From Phoronis australis (Eukaryota; Phoronida; Phoronidae): 64,000 nucleotides of DNA. The stretch spans positions 103,976-167,975 of the forward strand of contig NMRA01000419.1 in NCBI GenBank assembly GCA_002633005.1. Direction: 5' to 3'. This document shows positions 55,823 through 64,000 of the stretch, piece by piece. A model generated the notes under the pieces. It saw only the letters and a list, made by a program, of their open reading frames with translations, did no database searches and was not told the origin of the DNA. The number at the start of each line of letters is the position of its first letter. Position 1 is the stretch's first letter. The position numbers and the translations under genes are program-made.

Positions 55823-58800
55823 TAACGATCTCCGGCAATGCACTCCGCCCAATTTTCGATGTAATCCTTATTCCTTAGAGCATTGAAGACCTACCGTATT
55901 CGCCTCAAATTCTTTTATTACGCTGTCTGTGTGCGCTAAGGAACATAACCGTCTTTCGCCTAAACTTTTGAAAAGTCGAAATTTTCTAATAAGTAGGTAT
56001 CTCGCTTTCCATTGTCTTTTAATTTCTGGCTTGACTATTTTCTTGAAGTCTGTTTTCGAGAGTCGGAATAGCTCACAAGTCTCTGGAAATTAAAGGATAT
56101 TCAGTGTTGTTGTCCGATAACTATTAGCTTGAGATGTCAAAGGGTTTCACCTTAATTGAAAATGTTTGCAAAAATATCCTGAAAAAGAGTACCAGCAAAT
56201 TGTTCTCATTACTGGAAAATAATAGCGTTTTCTCATCGATTCCGGGGTTGTCCAAGGTTGTTTACCAAGACATCAAAGAAGGGAAATGTCAAGGTTGATG
56301 CTCATCAAAAAAGTGTTGTCACCAGGCGCAATACGGGGCCAGGATCTAATTTTTTAAATGAAATCGAATTCGACATTATTGTTGAGATTTATCCTTTTAC
56401 TTTGGTATTTGCTCAAGGAATGTTGAGTGTATCCCCTAGGCAGACTGCTGCGGTGTTATCTTAGATTGCTCCTGATGACACCAACATTAAAGTTATAATT
56501 TCGAGTCTGTACCCAAAATTTCCAGCTTTTCTTTGAGATTGTACAGTGTAGTTCCAATCCAAAGGTAATCAATTGGGCACCTAAACAGGGATTTGCGTAA
56601 TCCACAGACTAATATTCGAAAGCTTAGAATAGTGGATAATTATCTTGACTTCGTATTAAGAGAAACGGAAAATGTCAACTATGTTTTCAAGTTCAATTAC
56701 GAGGAAAAAGCTTAAATCCCAGCTCAACATCGCCGCAGGCCTGCTTACAGGCTTTGGGCTGGAGACAACATCAGCATAGTTGGTCGAATCACTGCTAGTT
56801 CCCGGAATTGCACGCTATGGGTGTACATGTACGTTCGGAGGAACGGGCGACAGTAAATGAAGGGTTTCCAGTCATTGTAGAGGTTACAGCTCGTGAGGCT
56901 TCTCGCATCAAAAATGCACTTCTCGGGGGTGGCGACGGGCACTACCGGGAATAAACAGCGAAGGTGTGGCACCATTTTCCAGGCGTTGTTTTGCAAGAAC
57001 CTTCATCAATCCGGCGTACATATCTGTTTCGTAATCCGAAGGCAGAAAATATTGCCACACACTCGATAATTCTCTGCTGCTCTGTACGTTTCGTGGGCGG
57101 GTAAACTACGTTCTGCACACGAACGAGCCAAGTATGGCGGAGTGTGTCATCTTTCGGAAAGGATGTAATGACATACCCAAAGTGCGCGTAAGACGACAAT
57201 TAGTACAACCCGGCACGCAGCAACCGTACGGTATGTTGACTGACTGGTAAACAAACTGAACACAAACGAGGTAAAACAATGGCTGACTCGACAGCTCACA
57301 CAGTCAGACTATCATATATGAAAACGAAATGGCACGAAATTGTTAACCCCCTAAACGTCACTTCCGGAGTAGAGCGCGCCTAATATTAGAATGACGGGAA
57401 GTTGTAATAAACTAAGAATATGTCTGGGATAATCAACGAACCCAATTTTTACTAAAAATGACGGAAAAGGTTGCCTTCTCCTTTAACCCGCCGAAGCCGT
57501 ATACATGTAGTATGGCGCGGCCGTCACATGAATACCAGTTGTTTTATTGCAAATAATTTACAATTCAAAAACGGGGACACGTTGCTCAGGAAAGCAAAAA
57601 AACTATGACGGAAATTGTTTTGGACATGATTTGTATCAACTTGAAGTTTAATGGTCGCGTGGGCTCAGTGTTTTGAAAACCTTAAAAGTAGTGAATTTTT
57701 ATAGTCCCGCTGACAATAAGTCGTAAAGGTAAAACACAAGCGGGGCAATTGGGGCGAGAAATTGTCGCTTATGGATCAGAAAGAGTAAATTGCACTCCAT
57801 AATTCAACATTTCAGGCTTGCAGACCAATCATACCACTGGCCGCCATTTTGATAGTGTAAACTACTATGGCATGCAAACGCGCATGCTCACAAACCACTC
57901 GACTTTCATTTGCGTAATTTTGAGTAATCTTGGTTTCCTCACAAATGCCTTGCGTTAAGGTAAAGCATCCCTGTTCCGTTTTCGCTCTTCTAAGCAAGCG
58001 CAGCGTCGCAGAATGCACACCTGGTGTATTAGCTAATGGAAGTTTAATCAGGAGACCACGTGACTCCCTCAAGTTGCCACTAACCTTTGATGGAGTATGT
58101 CGACTTATAAGTGGACTTTTTCATTATTGGTACGTCACCAATTGTATTGCCAGGTCCAACCTCAGTGATCCTGAAGCAAACGTCATGTTCTTCGTCGTAG
58201 TCCCCAACATGGACTGAAACCATAGACAACAGAACGTTAAATGAATTTTCCAATTCTCCAAAACGGTGTCCATTGACAGATATTTTTGGTTAACTTTGCT
58301 GGACCCGAGTTGTCGCTGATAAAATTCAAAGTAAACCGAGCTTTTGTCAGTAAAAATACGTACAAATTTCACAGAATATCCATCTAGGAACTTGATGTGC
58401 ATCACTATTTACAATACAATAATTTTTCAGCCATGCACTTCCCAATAGTAACTCATATGACAATTTTCTTAATGATCGTTAGTTTTTTGATAGACAAAGA
58501 GAAGGAAGCCAACTGAAACAACAGACTAGAAAATAATAAAAATGGTCATTGAGGAGTACAGACAGTCCAATCCATCCGACAATGAGAACATTTTGAGTAA
58601 ACTGAGCCCAAGAAATTTGACCTGTGCTACAAGGATACAGAAGGGCCGTCATTTTCAGAGCACATCCCTGTACCCTATGACACAGCGCCACTTACACTGA
58701 AAAAGGTTCCATGGAAACTTAATGAAGAACAAACAGAATTCCGTGTGTGCGCGCATCAATGCACATGCCTTGTAAGGAAGTATAACGATCACAGCGACAC

Positions 58801-59630
58801 CCCTTGCACAGGCTGAACCTGGATGGGGGTTCCTCTGATTTTGTTTACTTTTATCACTGCCCGTTTTAATAAATTGTAATAGTAAACTGAAATGAGTTTC
58901 CCAGATTTTAACCAATGAGAAGCCATTTCGTAGCACTGTGAAAGATTGATTGTACACATTTTTATTGAATTTTGGTTTCTTGGCGCCAAACCCGGTACCC
59001 TTTAGACAAGGGGATATTGACAAAAATCCGGTGAGTAATGACAAATTTTAACCTATATTTTTGGAGTTTAGAGTAAAAGAGCATTCGAATGACGGTCTCT
59101 TTTTTGCAACGGGGCAGTCGTGATTTTAGGTAAAAAAGATTAAATTCGAACTGTTTTGGTCAGTTTTGGCATCTCTATTTTCTCACTATGGATGTAGCAG
59201 GGTTTTGATGAATTTCTCCATTTTTGTGAAACCCCATAGAGTGCACTGGTTATGCCTTTCTCACGTGTCAGCTACAGCTGCGCAAAAGGGGCTAATTGAT
59301 CAACACAGACCAGTAATAAGGTCAAAATCAGCCACCGGTACTGTGGTCTTAGTCCCTAACAAAGCAAAATTGGGTAGCCAGTGTTGTGTCTTACCCTGAC
59401 CACGTTGGCTCACTACACCAGTAAGTGGTTGGTCGGTGAGATTGGAATGTTGACTTATATGATCACAGTTTACTAGCGTTTTCCGTTCCATAACCCGCGA
59501 AGAATCTCGCCACAAGTGTGTGAGTGATGTCTCGGGCGTATGGAACGCAACCCAGACAGTCGTACAGATGAAGGTACGTATAAAATGCGTAGGTACATGT
59601 GCACTCGCTGGTACACAATTTACACTTTAA
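55823..59630. other. Intergenic or intronic; unassigned frames
   Basis: A 55-codon frame from about 56133 (MSKGFTLIENVCKNILKKST) has a protein-like helical look. It ends in a stop just after a possible donor and cannot be assigned. Minus-strand frames at 56942-57199 and 58124-58405 are also unassigned. No element boundaries were recognised. Confidence 0.25.
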
Positions 59631-59638
59631 AGCGACAT

Positions 59639-59752
59639 CATGGGCGGCGCAGCTCCCCCCTACGGTGCACCCCCCCATACAGATCATGCGGAGCGGCACA
59701 TGAAAAAAGTGGGGGGCTTTAGCCCCCAGCCCCCTATGATGCGCCGCCCATG
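59639..59752. mobile_element. 114-bp MITE
   Basis: The ends CATGGGCGGCGCA and TGCGCCGCCCATG are exact 13-bp inverted repeats. The 5-bp GACAT flanks both sides (59634-59638, 59753-59757). The interior is G/C-run rich (GGGGGGCTTTAGCCCCC). No coding capacity. Confidence 0.85.
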
Positions 59753-59947
59753 GACATCAGCTGGTAGGAGACCTAATGCAATGCTGTGCCTGGAGAGTTA
59801 TGGTTTTGTTGAGACTACCCTGTCTATAGGCCTGCATAATTACATGCAAGTTATGTCTTGACCCGATCGACGACTTGACCGATGCCCAAAAAATATGTTA
59901 AGAAATTAACGTTGTGTGAAAACCTTACAAACGTGTGTTTTGAAAGA

Positions 59948-60078
59948 TCAGTATTCAAAACAGTCCCCAAACTCAAAGTCAAACCTTCCTGACGATCCGC
60001 CAAGTACTGACGGTCGAATCGAATTGGGCGGAGTTCCAAGAAGCTCGCGAAGGATGCTAGTGAGATCACGGATCTTGT
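59948..60078 (-). CDS. Putative terminal exon downstream of the cNBD exon
   Basis: On the minus strand an acceptor ATGTATTGTAG precedes KIRDLTSILRELLGTPPNSI, then SVLGGSSGRFDFEFGDCFEY and a stop at 59948-59950. It requires entry in phase 1, which is how the cNBD exon at 60365-60551 leaves. Direct joining would cut the cNBD short before its phosphate-binding cassette, so intermediate exons may be missing, or this is an alternative end. The sequence has the look of a genuine C-terminus, but no family is recognised. Confidence 0.4.
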
Positions 60079-60364
60079 CTACAATACATGGCAAGCTTGC
60101 ATTCTCGCGAGCTTATTGCGTCTACGGAACCACGCCTGGTTTTTGTTAGCCTTCATCAATGCGTGCAACAGATGAGCCTACACTGTCACGGTAATATTTG
60201 TTATTTAGACACAAGCTTTCTGAACATCAGTGAAAGAGAAGCCGATTTTATGTCTACAATAAAAACCAGTGTCATGCTACGAACGCTGTCCACACAACAC
60301 GATTTTAAACAGCCCGTCGTGACTAATGTGTGCCGTGCGTTCGCTCAAAATGACAAGTTCTTAC

Positions 60365-60551
60365 CAATTTTTTTCTCATACGTCGTAACACATATTATTC
60401 CCGACAATATGAAATACATGTTCAGCGGAGGCCTGCCCTGGCGAACTAGTATTCTGGATGGACCAAATCGTTGGTAGTTTACGACTCGACTCAATTTCTC
60501 ACGCATAGCGGGTGGATATGAGGAAAAACACGATATTCGGTCAAGGGCTCG
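60365..60551 (-). CDS. Exon of a cyclic nucleotide-binding-domain protein
   Basis: Minus strand; acceptor TTTCGTTGCAG, donor AAATTG|GTAAGA, both strong. It encodes 62 codons: ALDRISCFSSYPPAMREKLS, then VVNYQRFGPSRILVRQGRPP and LNMYFILSGIICVTTYEKKI. This is the N-terminal helix and first beta-roll strands of a cNBD, with the typical Y-x-F...R-x-I-x-x-x-G...Y-F-I-L-S-G pattern. From memory it resembles CNBD2-type proteins of sperm and cilia more than channels or PKA regulatory subunits. The cassette with the cAMP-contacting Glu/Arg is not in this exon. It enters in phase 0 and leaves in phase 1. No upstream exon was recognised. Confidence 0.65.
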
Positions 60552-60554
60552 CTG

Positions 60555-61068
60555 CAACGAAACAAACCGTTGGTGAATATTAAAAAATCTATTACTTATT
60601 CTCGCGTTGCTGGGTACGCCATCTAAATATTTCTAAAACGGTATGATCACATTACTTTAGTTTTGTCGCCACAATATTAAAAGAAGATCTAAGAGAAAAC
60701 TATGATCTCTACGCAGATCCGGGAAATTTTACATAATTTATCTTTTGAATGAGCAGTGTTAACCTTGATTTTATTATACAAGCGGAAGCGTGCAAAATCT
60801 GAACGACGTAGTCGGCGACAATGAACCCTGAATGAATGCGCAAAGTGGAACAGAATTACAAATAATTTCGTCCATAACAAATCTGACCAGTTGCTCCGAA
60901 CGTTTCGTTCAAAAATTCTTCAGTGTCCCTTCTTGAATGTTTCTTTTTCTTTTATTTTCACTTAATTACATCCGCAACATCACTGACCGTCGACCTACTT
61001 GTTGAAGCACGTGAACCTCGGGTACCGTCTTGCTCGCAGTTTTAATTCACATTACCCTTCACATATAT
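60555..61068. other. Probable intron or flank, nothing recognised
   Basis: No further cNBD-gene exon or repeat was recognised on the minus strand here. Confidence 0.3.
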
Positions 61069-61168
61069 CTCGCTGGTTCCATACTGACACGCAGGTATAT
61101 CATTCAGTAGCACGCGCTTTATTTCTGGTTGGTGTAACTTCGGCAGTCTTTGGTTAGCTTAACAATGA
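61069..61168. mobile_element. Partial third copy of the 2-kb inverted-repeat element
   Basis: It starts CTCGCTGGTTCC and contains ACACGCAGGTAT, AGCACGCGCTTTA and GGTTAGCTTAACA, matching positions 1915-1995 of copy 1 with the outer motif attached. It breaks off about 20 bases before the outer motif of the complete copy that follows, in opposite orientation. Confidence 0.6.
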
Positions 61169-61187
61169 ACTGAGCAGAGACCATAGA

Positions 61188-61753
61188 CTCGCTGGTTCCC
61201 TGCGTGCCGCTAGGTGATCGGTAGCCAGCACGCAGGTATCACTTAAATTTCCTCGGGAAATTTTTTACACCGGCTTTTCTGATTGGCAGGTCAAATTCTC
61301 AACAGGCATCGCTTTACGCAAACAAAGTGGCATGACTGATGGAGCAAGTGTAAATGTGGTCTGCTATTGTACAGACAAATCCCGGTGCTTAAAATTTATG
61401 TTCAGGAAATCTGAATCCCAGAACTGTGGTTGCGCCTTTTCGGAGTGCATCTTTCTACTGTCGATGACTTTTGTTTACGATACTGTCCTGTATTCATACA
61501 GTATGAACAGCACACCGGTTAAATCGTCCAGATATGTGTTTACTCAGTGTACATGTATGTGCTTCAAGCACGCGGCTATTAAACATTACTGCAGAAACGA
61601 AATAGCTGCTGCTCCGCCATTTGCATGACAAGGCTAAAAATCGTTCATAGTCCGCAATTTTTTCACGTTGTTGTAAATGCGGCTAACCAATGACTGCCGA
61701 GGTTACACTAACCAACGCTAAAGCGCGTGCTACTGCGTGATACCTGCCTGCTG
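61188..61753. mobile_element. Inverted-repeat element, copy 2 (inverted relative to copy 1)
   Basis: It starts CTCGCTGGTTCCCTGCGTGC, has GCCAGCACGCAGGTATCA at 61224-61241 and ends TGATACCTGCCTGCTG near 61753. The body is the reverse complement of 1911-2480 with scattered substitutions. A 98-codon plus-strand frame is a by-product of the repeat. Confidence 0.7.
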
Positions 61754-64000
61754 AGAACTTATCAAGACCAGCGTCAAGCAAAATCTAATCAAAGTATGTT
61801 TCACTGGAAGCATTTCGTAACTTCTTCTAGTACGTTAATAACGACCCTAAAACATGTGAATTATAAAAGTGGCATTACTGAAAACTTACTCAAAAGTTCT
61901 GCTGACTTCTTTAGCGAATATTTTCAGACAGTATCGATGTCGGTTGAAGCGCAAGTGCTCGTTCTTGAAAAATTGACCTATATTCATGTCAAACATGCCA
62001 ATAGTAGGTGAAATTAATTGGACTTGACCTAATTATAAAATTGTCCTCCCGTAAATGAAGGCTCGTAAATGATAAGCAACCAATTTCCAATGCCAATTTT
62101 TTTCCTAAATGTTCGCAAAAAACTTTCAAAACTGTTTATTGACTTCGCACATCACCATAGCTTTGTAGAGTTATTTTAGTTTCCACATCTTCATGTTAAT
62201 CAACGCACTATTGTTGAGTTTATGCACGTCTCGTAAATGATTCCAAAAAAAATCCACCGCGCCTCTTGAAAAGCAGTGCCACACAGACATTTTCAGATGA
62301 GGCAAAGGTTTAAAAAAATAATGCCATCGCCGTTTTTTGTGTATTACAAATTACTAATCGCGAATTCCCTAAAATATCTCTTGAAACTTTTTTTACAAAA
62401 ACACGCCAATGAGGTCTCGTAAATGATTTGAGATTTGGCTTCACTCAGTCAACATGGTAGTAATTAAAATTTATTTTTTGTTTATAAAAAACGTTGACTT
62501 TCTCTTTAAATATTTCTCGCTGAGTTTCCAAAACGCTATTTTTCCTTTCGATTGGACAAGTTATTATAAGAAAAAAGAGCCTGTTTCTACTTTGTCGTTT
62601 TTTCAGCTTCACACAATTTTATGGAACCCTAGGCTACATGGTGCATTGTGACACCTACCATGTAAACTGTAGCCGGTCATAAGACACAGCACCCACATTA
62701 GACATATTTTTCTTTATTTTAAACGTCTTTTGACGTTGTTTTATGACTTCGGACATTCTCTGTGGTGAGGTGAACATTGGCTTCAGCATTTGTCATGATT
62801 CATTGAGAATGAATGACTAGCGGGCGTGTGTGCAAAAAATATGGCAAGATATGATGGCTCCCGTCGGTAAAAAAGCAATGGTGCTTTTTGCACTGCCTAC
62901 GCCTGCAACAACAGTTAATTGAAAATTCGTGACATGCTCTTTTGCTTCCTCAATGATTAAAATAGACAATGTTCACGATTGAAACTGAGGATATTTCTGC
63001 GTGAAACTGTTGCGAGTCAACCAGTGATGGAGTGGGTGATTTGAACTTAATGTCTTTACCCTTCCCTGCATTTGATCTTTTATACAGAAAATTGTCGTAA
63101 ATTGCATGATTTTGGGAACTACCGTTTAGTTTATTCTGTGCCCATTGATGCTTCTTATTACTTTCATTTCTTTCAGCAGTCTTAATACATTCACATCTAA
63201 ATGTTTACTATATGTTTACTATTACAATGTTTTTACTAATTTCATTATTGTTATATTATCATGTTTTTCTTTTTATCAATACTTTGATATTTATTTGTTA
63301 TTATCTATTTATTTTTATTGATTTATTTTCATTTATCCGCTATTACTTATTTGAATTATTTCTTGTGATCCCATACAGTCAACATCCTGGCTGTCGTTGG
63401 TCAATAATCTATATTGTATGATCATGATATGGATTTCAGAGCATAATAAATATTAATTGTATGGTTTGGAGACCTACTTGATAATTTGTCATAGAAAGTG
63501 GTGAAGGAAGTGTTCTTTTAAAGGCATTGAGCCCTACATCGGTGAGTACTTCGGTAGAATGTGTATTACCTTGGAAACCCGTTACACTTAGTGACGATGT
63601 CGTTTGTTTAGCTTTTTTTTTGTTTTGACGCGGGTCTTAAAACATCAAGTCAGGAAATAAGGCGTCCTTATGTTATTTACTTTGAAGTTGGCCCTCCGAC
63701 ATAGGCTGAATATGCCTTTAACTAACTGCTGATAGTTGATTTTAAAAATGTGAATGATTTACGAGAGCTGGAAAGCATCGTAAAAACTACCTTAAATGTA
63801 CTGCGTATTCAATAGACATCTTATCTGTTTTATGGGGGAATACAAGGCAGAATTGCTGGCAGGCAGGAACTCCATCTCTTGGTGGTTTTCAACCCCCTAC
63901 CCCTCTTGCCTCCAGTTTCATTCACCACAACCCACCCCAATGCGCTACCCAGTTCAGCTAGCATCGGGCACTGATGCTGGGGGTCCAGTGAATCAGACCC
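61754..64000. other. Intergenic; nothing firm
   Basis: TCGTAAATGAT-type motifs recur at about 62064, 62230 and 62414 without flanking similarity. A T-rich stretch with AATAAAT at 63200-63450 resembles a LINE 3' UTR but lacks the diagnostic tail. No gene is supported. Confidence 0.3.

Noticed and set aside
60088-60477. 129-codon plus-strand open frame
   Set aside because: It is antisense to the cNBD exon and to its intron, and has no recognisable domain.
61332-61628. 98-codon plus-strand open frame
   Set aside because: It lies wholly within a repeated non-coding element whose first copy does not keep the frame.
62064-62426. Tandem repeat of about 175 bp marked by CTCGTAAATGAT
   Set aside because: Only the 11-base motif recurs; the sequences between show no similarity.
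1-64000. Self-cleaving ribozyme, CRISPR array or other structured RNA systems
   Set aside because: Scanning by eye for hammerhead cores and regularly spaced exact repeats found none beyond the minisatellites described.

Overview
The window is eukaryotic and almost certainly from a marine invertebrate animal. It shows GT-AG introns, APE-type LINEs, a Ty3-like LTR retrotransposon, hAT-type sequence, many small inverted-repeat elements, and microsatellites beside assembly gaps. No rRNA, CRISPR or operon-like feature was seen. The species cannot be named from the sequence. Most of the window is transposon debris in AT-rich intergenic or intronic DNA.

Layout. 0-1.35 kb: a small inverted-repeat element, then a 5' LTR with a short stub of internal sequence. 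1.9-4.0 kb: an inverted-repeat element (second copy, inverted, at 61 kb), a tRNA-like SINE head, and a GGCGGAT-type element holding another tRNA-like head. 4.6-10.1 kb: plus-strand splice-like segments that may form the 3' end of an unrecognised acidic-protein gene. 10.26-16.9 kb: an inverted fragment of the 0.6 kb LTR, further small elements, a large hairpin, a LINE 3' tail, an internally deleted hAT copy and a possible second LTR. 19.4-19.8 kb: a 37-bp perfect hairpin and a ~70-bp tandem repeat. 20.3-24.4 kb: a nearly full LINE (N-terminal domain, endonuclease, reverse transcriptase) with a few disabling changes. 25.7-30.4 kb: a minus-strand Ty3-like retrotransposon carrying gag, protease, RT, RNase H and integrase, with stops and frameshifts, broken inside integrase at a GA repeat and assembly gap. 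32.4-33.1 kb: a minus-strand cysteine-rich remnant. 35-36 kb: a GGCGGAT element and a 400-bp foldback. 37.4-38.2 kb: a GTAT microsatellite against a LINE tail. 44.9-45.2 kb: a 39-bp minisatellite that is open as a 13-residue protein repeat. 48.95-51.2 kb: a minus-strand hAT element with a P52rIPK-like (DUF4371 plus hAT dimerisation) transposase that carries introns and is decayed. 53.7-55.2 kb: an 813-bp-offset duplication with a 48-bp minisatellite next to a gap. 59.6-60.6 kb: a 114-bp MITE and a minus-strand cyclic nucleotide-binding-domain exon, the best host-gene signal. 61.1-61.75 kb: the second copy of the 2-kb element plus a partial third.

How it fits together: no gene cluster or coordinated pathway is visible. 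Host content is limited to fragments of genes (cNBD exon; possible acidic-protein exons). The rest is layered transposon insertion, including three families whose copies lie inverted to each other within the window. I found no convincing undescribed system. The most noteworthy items are the hAT pair with subterminal repeats, the 13-residue repeat array, the tandem duplication beside a gap, the cysteine-rich remnant and the GGCGGAT MITE family.
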